A DNA stretch of 64,000 nt from Mesorhizobium sp. WSM4313 (GTDB lineage: Bacteria > Pseudomonadota > Alphaproteobacteria > Rhizobiales > Rhizobiaceae), in assembly GCF_002294725.1 (NCBI RefSeq), contig NZ_NSFT01000001.1, forward strand, positions 1-64,000. Direction: 5' to 3'. Below, one piece after another: positions 16,708 through 28,299 of this stretch. The notes under the pieces are model-generated. The model saw nothing but the letters and a program-made list of their open reading frames with translations. It searched no databases and was not told the origin of the DNA. Positions within the stretch are counted from its first letter, which is position 1. Every line of letters begins with the position of its first letter. A program made the position numbers and the translations under genes.

Positions 16708-16893
16708 GTGCAGGACTTTGTCGCGGCGATCGGGCTGGTCCTGGTGATAGAGGGCCTGGTCTATGGCGGGTTTCCGGGCCTTGCCCGGAAACTGGCGAGC
16801 GAAATGCAGTCGATGCCCGAGAACGCGCTGCGGTTCGGAGGATTGGCGGCAATCGCGGTTGGCGTCGCCATTGTGTGGCTGGTTCGCGGCTGA
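16708..16893 (+). CDS. DUF2065 small membrane protein
   Basis: This 61-residue protein is made of two hydrophobic helices (VAAIGLVLVIEGLVYGGFP and FGGLAAIAVGVAIVWLVRG), the DUF2065 pattern. It follows hflC by 5 bp in the hfl operon. It starts at a GTG at 16708. The family's function is unknown; the conserved position suggests a role near HflKC-FtsH. Confidence 0.8.
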   Translation: MQDFVAAIGLVLVIEGLVYGGFPGLARKLASEMQSMPENALRFGGLAAIAVGVAIVWLVRG

Positions 16894-17040
16894 TGAAATT
16901 CATTGGTGCCGCGGCGACGGACGATTTATCCTGAGAAGACTGGCATAGCCGCAAACGTGCCGTATTTCTTACCAACATGAACCGAACAGGGCGTCTTTGC
17001 GGAAAACGCCTGTCCTTTTCAGACACACCGGGAGGCCACG

Positions 17041-18558
<1,518 letters not shown>

Positions 18559-18598
18559 GTCCGGAACGTCCGGTAACCGATTGGTGTTTCAATGAATA

Positions 18599-18623
18599 GG
18601 GCGGCTAGCGAGCCGCCCTTTTT
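18599..18623 (+). terminator. Intrinsic terminator after degP
   Basis: An 8-bp stem GGGCGGCT / AGCCGCCC with loop AGCG is followed by five T residues. It lies 40 bp after the degP stop and overlaps the last codons of the convergent acetyltransferase gene. Confidence 0.88.
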
Positions 18624-19177
18624 CGTGCCTGCCAGTCGCGGCGCGACAGCCTGTAGAGGACATGCCGCTTGAGATGCGGATGGCTGTCGGGAACGCTCGG
18701 ATGATCGAAATCGGCGCCCGCGTCGGCTTGCATGCCGAGTCGCTTCATGACTGCGACCGAACGATGATTGTCGGCGACCGCGAACGATACGATTTCGTCG
18801 ACGCCAAGCGTTTCGAAGCCATAGGCGAGCCAGGCTTCAGCCGCTTCGGTGACATAGCCCTTGCCCCAGAATTCCGGCGACAGCCGCCAGCCGATCTCGA
18901 TCGTGCCGTCCGGTAGCGATGGCACATCATCCGTATCCAGGAGACCGACGAAGCCGATGCATTCGCCGGTGGCCGCTATCTCGGCGGCGGCGAAGCCGTA
19001 GCCATCCTCCTCGATCCAGCCGCGGAATTCGTCCATCATGGCGTCGGCGGTCGCACGGTCGCGGCGGAACGGGAAGAATTCCATCACGCGCTCGTCGGAG
19101 TTGATGCGGTGGAAAAGCGCGCGGTCGCGCTCTTCCCAGTTGCGCAGGATCAGGTGCTCGGTGCGGATCGGCTTCAT
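18605..19177 (-). CDS. GNAT acetyltransferase (RimJ/RimL type)
   Basis: This 190-residue protein begins IRTEHLILRNWEERDRALF and carries GNAT motif A in IGWRLSPEFWGKGYVTEAAEAWLAYGF plus motif B in VADNHRSVAVMKRLGM. This is the RimJ/RimL-like group that acetylates N-termini or small molecules. Its substrate is unknown. The ATG at 19177 overlaps the serB stop by 4 bp, so it is probably co-transcribed downstream of serB. The last codons lie in the degP terminator. Confidence 0.87.
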   Translation of the reverse strand: MKPIRTEHLILRNWEERDRALFHRINSDERVMEFFPFRRDRATADAMMDEFRGWIEEDGYGFAAAEIAATGECIGFVGLLDTDDVPSLPDGTIEIGWRLSPEFWGKGYVTEAAEAWLAYGFETLGVDEIVSFAVADNHRSVAVMKRLGMQADAGADFDHPSVPDSHPHLKRHVLYRLSRRDWQARKRAAR

Positions 19178-20061
19178 TCTGAAAACTCATCCCGGCGATA
19201 GCCCTGGAGATAGAGCAGCGCGGTCAGATCGCCGTGATCGATGCGGATGCGGGCCTGCTTGGCCACCGTCGGCTTGGCGTGAAGCGCGATGCCAGTGCCG
19301 GCAAGACGGATCATATCGAGGTCGTTGGCGCCGTCCCCAACCGAAATCGCGTCCTCGGTGGTCAGTCCGAGCCTCTTCGCGATATCGAGCAGCGCTTCGG
19401 CCTTGGCGGCGCGGCCGAGGATCGGCTCGGCCACCATGCCGGTGAACGTGCCGTCTTTCTCGATCAGGTGGTTGGCGCGGTTTTCCTGGAAGCCCAGCAT
19501 GGCGGCAATGCGGCTGGTGAAGACGTCGAAGCCGCCGGAGACCAGCGCCGTCCAGGCGCCATGGGCGCGCATCGTTTGCACCAGCGCGCGACCGCCGGAG
19601 GCGAGCGTCAGCCGGTTGGCGACGATGCGGTCGACCACGGCTGTGTCGAGGCCTTTCAGCAAGGCGACGCGCTCCCGCAAGGCGGGCTCGAAGGCGATCT
19701 CGCCATTCATCGAGCGCGCGGTGATCGCCGCCACATGATCCTTGACGCCGATCTCGTCGGCAAGCTCGTCGATGCATTCCTGGTCGATCATGGTCGAATC
19801 CATATCGGCGAGCAGGATCTTCTTGCGCCTGCCTTCGGCCGGTTGGACGATGACGTCGACCGGCTCGGAAGCCAGCGCCGCGCGCAGATTGGCGGTCATT
19901 TCGCCGATATCCGGCGTCTGCGGCAAAACGAGGTCGCAGGCGACGTCCTCAGCCAGCCAATGAACGGCGCTTGCGCCGGCGGCCCGCAAGGCCATATTCG
20001 CAAGCGAGGCCGGCACGGCGCGGGCTTCTGGACGGGACACTAAAGTGGCGATCAGCGGCAT
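19174..20061 (-). CDS. serB: Phosphoserine phosphatase
   Basis: This 295-residue HAD-family enzyme performs the last step of serine synthesis. The catalytic motif DMDST places the nucleophile at D86 and the acid at D88. Motif II lies in TALVSGGFDVFT, and motif IV is SVGDGANDLDMIRLAGTGIALHAKP. The N-terminal 80 residues are the ACT-like extension found in proteobacterial SerB. I start at the ATG at 20061; the open frame runs further upstream without homology. This start overlaps the divergent miaA start by 17 bp. Confidence 0.94.
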   Translation of the reverse strand: MPLIATLVSRPEARAVPASLANMALRAAGASAVHWLAEDVACDLVLPQTPDIGEMTANLRAALASEPVDVIVQPAEGRRKKILLADMDSTMIDQECIDELADEIGVKDHVAAITARSMNGEIAFEPALRERVALLKGLDTAVVDRIVANRLTLASGGRALVQTMRAHGAWTALVSGGFDVFTSRIAAMLGFQENRANHLIEKDGTFTGMVAEPILGRAAKAEALLDIAKRLGLTTEDAISVGDGANDLDMIRLAGTGIALHAKPTVAKQARIRIDHGDLTALLYLQGYRRDEFSE

Positions 20062-20995
20062 CGAAGATTCCGGCAGGCAGGCGGGCGAAGGCCGCATCAA
20101 GAACGCGACCCTGATAGCCGGGCCAACCGCCAGCGGCAAGTCGGCGCTGGCGCTCGATCTCGCCGAACGCAATGGCGGGGTCATCGTCAACACCGATTCC
20201 ATGCAGGGCTATTCGGTGCTCGATGTCCTGACGGCGCGGCCGAGCGCCGCCGAAATGGCACGCGTTCCGCATTTCCTTTACGGCCATGTCCATCCCGCCA
20301 CCGCCTATTCCACCGGCGCCTGGCTGCGCGACGTGACAAGGCTGATCGACGACGGCGTGCTGTCTGGCCGTCCGGTCGTTTTCGCCGGCGGCACCGGGCT
20401 CTATTTCCGTGCGCTGGCCGAAGGTATCTCGGATATGCCGGACATTCCGGCGTCCGTCCGCGAGCGCTGGCGCTACGAGCTCAAGGAGCAAGGGGCCGAA
20501 AGGCTGCATCGCCTGCTGATGCACGAGGATTCGGCTATGGCCATGCAACTCAGGCCGACCGACGGCCAGCGTATCGTGCGGGCGCTCGAAGTGCTCGACG
20601 CCTCCGGGCGCTCGATCCTCGAATGGCAGGCGGTGCGCGGCCGGCCGCTGATCGATCGCGACAGCGCGCGCTTCCTGGTCATCGAGCCGGACCGCGAGCA
20701 ACTGGTCCGGCGCATCGAGGCGCGCTTCGACCAGATGCTCGACAAGGGCGCTCTCGACGAAGTGCGTCGACTCACCGCGCTCGGCCTCGACCCGGACCTG
20801 CCGGCGATGAAAGCGATCGGCGTGCGGGAGCTGCAGGCGGCGATGGCCGGACAATCGGATTTTCCCGAAGCCATTGAGCGCGCCAAGATCGCGACCCGGC
20901 AATATGCCAAGCGTCAGTCGACTTGGTTCAGGCATCAGCTGGGCACGGAGTGGCGCAGGCTGCGGCCGGGCGACGAACCGGCTGTTCAGGACTGA
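20045..20995 (+). CDS. miaA: tRNA dimethylallyltransferase
   Basis: This 316-residue enzyme transfers a dimethylallyl group to A37 of tRNAs that read UNN codons. The P-loop GPTASGKS is at 26-33. The family motifs NTDSMQGYSVLDVLTARP, GGTGLYFRALAEG and IGVRELQAAMAG follow, and RQYAKRQSTWFRHQ marks the tRNA-binding end. The only plausible start is the GTG at 20045 with GGGAC upstream. This makes its 5' end overlap the divergent serB start. A GGDEF gene follows after 124 bp. Confidence 0.93.
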   Translation: MAISGIEDSGRQAGEGRIKNATLIAGPTASGKSALALDLAERNGGVIVNTDSMQGYSVLDVLTARPSAAEMARVPHFLYGHVHPATAYSTGAWLRDVTRLIDDGVLSGRPVVFAGGTGLYFRALAEGISDMPDIPASVRERWRYELKEQGAERLHRLLMHEDSAMAMQLRPTDGQRIVRALEVLDASGRSILEWQAVRGRPLIDRDSARFLVIEPDREQLVRRIEARFDQMLDKGALDEVRRLTALGLDPDLPAMKAIGVRELQAAMAGQSDFPEAIERAKIATRQYAKRQSTWFRHQLGTEWRRLRPGDEPAVQD

Positions 20996-21119
20996 TTAAA
21001 AGCTTTTTCAATCAGCGCCTTAAAATCGCCGGCTCCAATTCTCGCCAGGGTTGTTCGGATTAACGGTCCGTAAGGTCGGCCGTGCCATAACCTTTGGGGC
21101 TACAGTGCGCGGGGAGTTG

Positions 21120-21911
21120 ATGCGTTTCCATAAGGCGGAATCCGCATTTTTCGTCTTTATTTTTGTGATCCTGGCCGCGGGCCTGGTGACCTTCCATGCC
21201 TATGGCCAGTTGCAGGACATCGCCGCCGACCTCGATGCCGCATCGCGCGTCGACAAAATCGTCTATCTCAACAAACTTCTGTTCGTCACCGGGGCGCTGC
21301 TGGCAACCGCGCTGTTCTTCGGCACCTTCTTCATCTACCCGCTGATCCGCGGCCAGGTGCGGGAAGAAGGCAAGCTCAGGGCCATGACGGTTTCGCTCAG
21401 TGCCCGCTCGCAGACGCTCGAGCAGGCGGCGCTCACCGACAGTCTCACCGGAATGCAGAACCGCCGCTATTTCGATGATGCGCTGCGCGAATATCTCCAC
21501 GAGTTTCGCCGCATCGACAGGCCGGTCGGGCTGATGATCCTCGATCTCGACCATTTCAAGCAGGTCAACGATACGCATGGCCATGACGTCGGCGACGAGG
21601 TGCTGAGGGCCGTCGCCACCTGCCTGCGGGGCATGACGCGCTATCACGACGTGGTGGCGCGGCTGGGCGGCGAGGAGTTTGCCGTCGTCACCCCCAACAT
21701 GGATGTCGAATTGCTCGCCAGGTTCGCCGAGCGCATCCGCAAGGCGGTCGCCAACATGTCGATCATGTCGGGCAATGTGCGGCTGAAGGTCACCACCAGC
21801 GTCGGCCTCGCCGTCTGGGACCACAAGGAGAGCGCGGAGGATTTCTACCGCCGCGCCGACCGCCAGCTCTATGAGGCGAAGAAGCAGGGTCGCAACCGCG
21901 TCTGCGCCTAA
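21120..21911 (+). CDS. Membrane-bound GGDEF diguanylate cyclase
   Basis: This 263-residue protein has two membrane segments (about 9-28 and 53-74) flanking a short periplasmic loop, then a coiled linker and a GGDEF domain (about 105-262). The active-site motif is GGEEF (183-187). A product-inhibition I-site RYHD (174-177) sits five residues before it, the canonical spacing. DLDHFKQVND and THGHDVGDEVL are intact, so it should make cyclic di-GMP. There is no EAL domain. The ATG at 21120 has GGGGAG; an in-frame TTG at 21051 is less likely. The signal sensed is unknown. Confidence 0.92.
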   Translation: MRFHKAESAFFVFIFVILAAGLVTFHAYGQLQDIAADLDAASRVDKIVYLNKLLFVTGALLATALFFGTFFIYPLIRGQVREEGKLRAMTVSLSARSQTLEQAALTDSLTGMQNRRYFDDALREYLHEFRRIDRPVGLMILDLDHFKQVNDTHGHDVGDEVLRAVATCLRGMTRYHDVVARLGGEEFAVVTPNMDVELLARFAERIRKAVANMSIMSGNVRLKVTTSVGLAVWDHKESAEDFYRRADRQLYEAKKQGRNRVCA

Positions 21912-22053
21912 AATTCCGACATGAATTCATGAGGCCGGTCAACTGACGCGCCTTTCTCGACTTCCGGTGCTCACGGACTACATGTCCGCTCCGCTCCGGC
22001 TTCTCGAAAGTCACGTCATTCGATCCGGCCTGATGAATTCCTGTTCGGAATTT
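21911..22053. repeat. Dispersed palindromic repeat, copy A
   Basis: The ends form a roughly 28-bp inverted repeat around GAATTCATGAGGCCGG and CCGGCCTGATGAATTC. The core contains GGTGCTCACG...GTCCGCTCCGCTCCGG. Copies B (33844-33970) and C (41582-41819) share the core and the end design. It fills the gap between the GGDEF gene and the convergent HerA gene. Confidence 0.75.
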
Positions 22054-22077
22054 GGCTGTGCTTGCGAAGTTGGTCGT

Positions 22078-23910
22078 TCAATCGTTGAGCTGGCGCATGC
22101 CGAAGGTCGAGGGCTTCAGGCCGTAGCGCGTGTCGAAGTCGTCGTCCGGCTGCACGCGCGCGGCGGTGGCCGGCTTCTTGTAGTCCGGGTCGCCGGCCTG
22201 GCGGGAGGAATCCACAGCCTCAGCGAAGGCCATGGCCTGCTGCGGCTTCGGCACGTTGCGCAGCCGCTCGACGATCATGGCGAGATCGACGTCGTTGCCA
22301 TCCACGGAAGACTCGACCTTCTCGCCCTTAGCGGTGCCCGGGATGAACTCCTGCGGCAGCTTCTCGAACTTCAGCCGCATGGTGGTCGCCACGCCTTCGC
22401 CGAAAGCGATGGCTTCGCGCTGCCCCATCGAGGAGAGGAACGCCAGGGTCGAGGCCGAGGAATCGGCGATTGCCGAGCGGATGATGGCCTGATCCTGCTC
22501 GTTGGCAAGCCGCATGGCGAAGAAGGTCGAGCATTGCGACAGGATGGTCGGATCGAGCTCGCCCGGGCGCTGGGTGACGACGCCGAGATAGCAGCCATAT
22601 TTGCGGCCTTCCTTGGCGATGCGCGACAGCGCGTGCCTTGTCGGCGCGAAGCCGAGACGCGGATCGGCCGGCATGTAGCGATGGGCTTCCTCGCAAAGCA
22701 GCAGCAGCTTCAGCCGGCCCTCGCTCCACAGCGCCAGGTCGAAGGCCAGGCGTGCCAGCACCGAGCAGACCGAATTGACGACTTCCGAAGGCATGCCCGC
22801 CATCTCGAAGCAGGTGACCGGGCGTCCATGGTTGGGGACGCGGAAAATGTTGCCGATCGTTTCGTGGATGGTGTCCTCGATCAGCCGCGAATTGAACATG
22901 AAGCGGTAGCGCGGATCGGCTGCCGCCGATTCGATGCGCGTTTTCAGCGACTTCAAGGTCGGGCGGTCGTTCTTGCTTTCGAGCATGCCCATGCGCTCGT
23001 CGATCTGCTTGATGAGATCAGCGACACGGTAGGGCACCGGCGTGTCCGCCGTCAGCGCGTCGCTGCCGCGCCTGACATAGGTGCCGGAATTCGGGTTGCG
23101 ATAAAGGTTCTTGGCGGCGGGGATTAGGTCGCGCAGGACATCCACTTCCTCGGGCACCGTCTCGCGGCCGCGAAACAGCACTTCGGCGAACTCCTCCAGC
23201 CTGAACATCCAGAACGGCAGGTCGAGCGTCTTGGAATCGACCTTCACGCAATATTCCGGCAGCGAGGCGGCGAACTCGTTATGCGGGTCGAGGATGAGCA
23301 CGCGCAGATCGGGACGCGCCTCGATCGTCTTGCGCAACAGCAGCGAGACAGCTGTCGACTTGCCGACACCGGTGGTGCCGACGATGGCGAAATGACGCGC
23401 CAGCGTGTCGTCGATGGCAATATTGGCATCGATCGATTCATCCTGCGACAGGGTACCGATGGTCACCGAATGGCGCCCGGCCAGATCGTAGACCGCCTGC
23501 AGGTCGCGGGTTCGGATGCGGTGAGCAATGGCGCCGATATGCGGGTAGGTGGTGATACCACGGTCGAACACCGGCTTGGCGCCGGGCTCGACGCCGTCGC
23601 GAACCTCGCCGACCAGTTCGACGCTGACTTCGATCGGATTCTGCCCTTCGTGGTTCCAGGCGCGATCCGATTTACCGATGGCATAGACAAGGCCGACCGT
23701 TCGTGTCGAACCGAGATTGATGGAAATCATCTTACCGACCGTCCAAAGGCCGCTGATCGCGCCTTCGGTATCTTCGGCATGGGCACTGATGGTGGCGCGC
23801 GCGCCGTCGCATTGCACGACATTGCCCAGAATCCGCTTGTCGTTCTGCTGGATGTTGCGGCGCTCCTGCGAAGTCGGTTCGCCAACGGAGGCTTCGCGTT
23901 CGACAAACAT
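22078..23910 (-). CDS. HerA-family ATPase (DUF87)
   Basis: This 610-residue protein has an N-terminal HAS-barrel region (about 25-130) and a HerA/FtsK-like ATPase core. It shows a Walker A VGTTGVGKSTA (about 177-187), a Walker B-like LLLLCEEAHRYM and an arginine-finger region YGCYLGVVTQRPGELDPTILSQC. Relatives form hexameric DNA-translocating pumps and often act with a NurA nuclease or in defence systems. No nuclease gene is next to it here, and I see no other defence gene nearby. The start is the ATG at 23910. Its cellular role is unknown. Confidence 0.88.
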   Translation of the reverse strand: MFVEREASVGEPTSQERRNIQQNDKRILGNVVQCDGARATISAHAEDTEGAISGLWTVGKMISINLGSTRTVGLVYAIGKSDRAWNHEGQNPIEVSVELVGEVRDGVEPGAKPVFDRGITTYPHIGAIAHRIRTRDLQAVYDLAGRHSVTIGTLSQDESIDANIAIDDTLARHFAIVGTTGVGKSTAVSLLLRKTIEARPDLRVLILDPHNEFAASLPEYCVKVDSKTLDLPFWMFRLEEFAEVLFRGRETVPEEVDVLRDLIPAAKNLYRNPNSGTYVRRGSDALTADTPVPYRVADLIKQIDERMGMLESKNDRPTLKSLKTRIESAAADPRYRFMFNSRLIEDTIHETIGNIFRVPNHGRPVTCFEMAGMPSEVVNSVCSVLARLAFDLALWSEGRLKLLLLCEEAHRYMPADPRLGFAPTRHALSRIAKEGRKYGCYLGVVTQRPGELDPTILSQCSTFFAMRLANEQDQAIIRSAIADSSASTLAFLSSMGQREAIAFGEGVATTMRLKFEKLPQEFIPGTAKGEKVESSVDGNDVDLAMIVERLRNVPKPQQAMAFAEAVDSSRQAGDPDYKKPATAARVQPDDDFDTRYGLKPSTFGMRQLND

Positions 23911-24048
23911 GGCTGACCTGATCCCATTCCCCTGAAGCCCCGACCCTACCCAATCGGGGTTAAAGTCAGGTGAGGTCGGATGGTGTAGGCAGCGTTAAGC
24001 CCGCCGTGACAATTCGATCGACTGGCCTCTTTCCAGGCTGAGAAAATC

Positions 24049-24078
24049 CGATATATTGGACGGATGGATGATATATCG
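24049..24078. promoter_or_regulatory. Inverted repeat spanning the XRE/cupin start
   Basis: Arms CGATATAT and ATATATCG are perfect complements separated by 14 bp. The right arm lies inside the first codons of the XRE/cupin gene and the left arm ends 8 bases before its ATG. Binding here would block transcription or translation, so autorepression is likely. Confidence 0.5.
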
Positions 24079-24630
24079 AATAGCATTACCGCCACGATCG
24101 GCAGGCGGATACGCTCCGAAAGAACGCTGAGGGGCTGGTCGCTTGCCGAATTGGCAGAGCGCTCGGACGTTTCGAAGGCGATGCTGAGCGCCATCGAACG
24201 CGGTACGACCAGTCCGACCGCAGCGCTTCTGGTGCGCATCGCGGCGGCCTTCGGCATGACGCTGTCGACGCTGATCGCGCGGGCCGAGATGCAAGGCGGC
24301 GGTATTTCGCGCCGGGACGAGCAGCCGATCTGGCAGGATCCGGCAACCGGGTACATCAGGCGGCATCTATCGCCGGCATCGCAGATGCCGCTGGAACTGG
24401 TCAGGGTCAGCCTTCCGGCAGGTGCCAAGGTCATTCTGCCGGCGGCGTCCTACGCCTTCATCAAACAGCAGATATGGCTGATCGACGGAAGGCTGGATTT
24501 CACCGAGGGCGATGTGGTGCACCGGCTCGAGCCTGGCGACTGCCTGGCGCTGGGCGCGCCCTCGGATTGCGTCTTTCATGCTCCCGGACCGGATGCGGCG
24601 GAGTATCTCGTGGCGCTGGTCAGGGACTGA
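24064..24630 (+). CDS. XRE-family regulator with cupin domain
   Basis: This 188-residue protein has a helix-turn-helix (about 10-65; RSERTLRGWSLAELAERSDVSKAMLSAIERG) and a C-terminal cupin barrel (about 105-185; IWLIDGRLDFTEGDVVHRLEPGDCLAL). Such proteins control small metabolic or efflux genes in response to a ligand bound in the cupin. An inverted repeat overlaps its start. The gene 24636-24944 follows after 5 bp, and a GNAT gene comes next, so the three may form an operon. Confidence 0.88.
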   Translation: MDDISNSITATIGRRIRSERTLRGWSLAELAERSDVSKAMLSAIERGTTSPTAALLVRIAAAFGMTLSTLIARAEMQGGGISRRDEQPIWQDPATGYIRRHLSPASQMPLELVRVSLPAGAKVILPAASYAFIKQQIWLIDGRLDFTEGDVVHRLEPGDCLALGAPSDCVFHAPGPDAAEYLVALVRD

Positions 24631-24635
24631 CTCCG

Positions 24636-24944
24636 ATGTCTCGCCGGCCAAAACGCTCGCACAACGGCGGGCCGCCGCTCGACGACTATGACGGCCCGCC
24701 CTGGGGCAAGGGCGATGCCTACATTTTCCTCGCCTGGCGCGCCGCCCACGACAAGGCTTGGAAGGCGCCAAGCCACGCCGTCATGCTGATGCGGCTGGAG
24801 AGAGCCGAACGGCTCGGTCTGACCTACGAGGAATATACGCTCGAGATCCTGGAGCGTGGCCGCCATCTCGGCGAGGACGACGCCGACCGTATCGCCGAAA
24901 TCAGGCGGGCGCGACGACGCAAACGCATCAGCCATTTCGAATGA
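24636..24944 (+). CDS. Hypothetical protein, 102 residues
   Basis: I do not recognise a family with certainty. The protein begins MSRRPKRSHNGGPPLDDY and is soluble. It has a helical middle (HAVMLMRLERAERLGLTYEEYTLEILERG) and a very basic end (RRARRRKRISHF). It starts 5 bp after the XRE/cupin stop, which supports translation from the same message. Confidence 0.65.
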   Translation: MSRRPKRSHNGGPPLDDYDGPPWGKGDAYIFLAWRAAHDKAWKAPSHAVMLMRLERAERLGLTYEEYTLEILERGRHLGEDDADRIAEIRRARRRKRISHFE

Positions 24945-24982
24945 CCTCGCCAACGACATATCATCACCTGGAGAGCACCAGC

Positions 24983-25591
24983 ATGAACTCCCTTGAAATC
25001 CGGGCGCTGAGCGACGATGCGGCGACCATCGCTATGCTCACCGATCTGTTGATCGAGACGGTCGCCGCCGGCGGATCGGTGAGCTTCATGCATCCATTGT
25101 CGGCGGAGGCCGCGCGGGAATTCTGGCGCAAGTCGCTTGCCGCGGCGGCGCGCGGCGAAAGGGCGGTGCTGGGCGCATGGCAGGGCGAGGTGCTTGCCGG
25201 CACCGTCACGTTGTTGCTCGACTTCCCGCCCAACCAACCGCACCGCGCCGAGATCGCCAAGCTGATGACCGGCCGGAACCATCGCGGCAAAGGCATCGCG
25301 ACCGCCCTGATGCGGGCGGCGGAGAAACTGGCCGTCGACAAGGGCCGTACGCTGCTGGTGCTGGACACCGCCAGCGAAGAGGGCGCGGCCGGGCTTTATG
25401 AGAAACTTGGTTTCACATTGGCCGGTGAGATCCCCGATTTCGCGCTTAAGCCACACGGCGGGCTCACCGGCACCCTCATCTACTGGAAACGGATCGGGGC
25501 AGCGGCCGACGCGCTATCCTCAACTTCCGGCCACATGCGACAGAAGCCAACGGCGGAAATCCTGCTCGGCGCCGGAGAGTCGCGACGATGA
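24983..25591 (+). CDS. GNAT-family N-acetyltransferase
   Basis: This 202-residue protein has GNAT motif A (AEIAKLMTGRNHRGKGIATALMRAAEKLA, CoA pyrophosphate loop RNHRGKG) and motif B (LVLDTASEEGAAGLYEKLGFTLAG). The substrate is unknown. I start at the ATG at 24983 with GGAGAG upstream. It lies 38 bp after the hypothetical gene. Its final 72 bp overlap the 3' end of the convergent LysR gene, unusually long for this window. Confidence 0.85.
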   Translation: MNSLEIRALSDDAATIAMLTDLLIETVAAGGSVSFMHPLSAEAAREFWRKSLAAAARGERAVLGAWQGEVLAGTVTLLLDFPPNQPHRAEIAKLMTGRNHRGKGIATALMRAAEKLAVDKGRTLLVLDTASEEGAAGLYEKLGFTLAGEIPDFALKPHGGLTGTLIYWKRIGAAADALSSTSGHMRQKPTAEILLGAGESRR

Positions 25592-26374
25592 GGGTCTCGT
25601 CAGGAAATGGCCAGACGGGCTCGAAAGCTCGAAATCCGAAAGCCTGACGAGAACCTTGTCCTTGAGGGCCGCGTCGATCAGCGGCCGCGAGCCGAGCAGC
25701 GCCCCGGCGCCGACCTTCGCGGCTTCCATAGCGGCGACGAAACTGTCGAAGCGGTGCGAGCGCCGGGGATGGCCGGCAACTCCCGCGGCTGCGAACCATT
25801 CCGCCCACATCTCGCGCGCGCCCGCCACCAGGAGAAGCGGCAACGACGTCCACTCGCCACCTTGGGCGAGCGGCGGAGCCGCGACCGGGACAAGCCGCTC
25901 GACGGTCAGCCGGTCGGCCTCGCGCCCGGGAAAGGATCCGTTGCCGAAACGTATGTCGAGCGCCGAGCCCGGCTGGTCGTAGTCGGTCGGCCGATGGATG
26001 GTCACCAGATCGAGCCGGATCTGCGGCAGCACCTTTGCCAGGTCCGGAAGAGCCGGGACCAGCACCAGCATCGCGAAAGAGATGGGGACGCGGATGCTGA
26101 CGATCTGCACGGCACGCGGCTCGAACAGCTCGTTCGTGCTGTTGCCGATGGTCGCGAATGCCGACTGGATGTGCGGGAGATAGGCCGCACCTTCCGGCGA
26201 CAGAGCCACGCCGCGCGCCAGACGCGCGAACAATCGCGTCTTGAGCCGCTCCTCCAGAAAACGGATGTGCTGGCTGACGGCGGCTTGCGTGAGTCCGAGC
26301 TCGGCGGCCGCGGCAGTGAAGTTCGACAGGCGGGCGGCCGCCTCGAAACTGCGCAGCCAGTCGAGCGGAGGCAT
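25520..26374 (-). CDS. LysR-family regulator (GcvA-like)
   Basis: This 284-residue protein has an N-terminal winged helix MPPLDWLRSFEAAARLSNFTAAAAELGLTQAAVSQHIRFLEERL typical of GcvA-like LysR members, then a periplasmic-binding-like effector domain (about 90-280). I prefer the ATG at 26374 because GGAAGAG precedes it; an ATG at 26398 would add eight residues. It is divergent from the TmpA-like gene and most likely activates it. A LysR-type palindrome lies between them. In the described tmp system a LysR gene is also linked to tmpAB (from memory). Confidence 0.88.
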   Translation of the reverse strand: MPPLDWLRSFEAAARLSNFTAAAAELGLTQAAVSQHIRFLEERLKTRLFARLARGVALSPEGAAYLPHIQSAFATIGNSTNELFEPRAVQIVSIRVPISFAMLVLVPALPDLAKVLPQIRLDLVTIHRPTDYDQPGSALDIRFGNGSFPGREADRLTVERLVPVAAPPLAQGGEWTSLPLLLVAGAREMWAEWFAAAGVAGHPRRSHRFDSFVAAMEAAKVGAGALLGSRPLIDAALKDKVLVRLSDFELSSPSGHFLTRPSSSRLSGAEQDFRRWLLSHVAGS

Positions 26375-26424
26375 CGTATCGAGAGCTCTTCCAGCCATCA
26401 GAAATTTAGCGCCAATACCCGTAA

Positions 26425-28246
<1,822 letters not shown>

Positions 28247-28247
<1 letters not shown>

Positions 28248-28282
28248 ATGGCAGAAGCCCGGCCCGTTGGGCTTCTGCCATC
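28247..28282. terminator. Bidirectional hairpin between tmpB-like and FMO genes
   Basis: A perfect 14-bp stem (GATGGCAGAAGCCC and its complement) closes an 8-nt loop. It starts at the last base of the tmpB-like stop and ends before the convergent FMO stop. There is no clear T run, but the position and strength suggest termination in both directions. Confidence 0.6.
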
Positions 28283-28299
28283 CGCGAGAGCGCCGTGCG

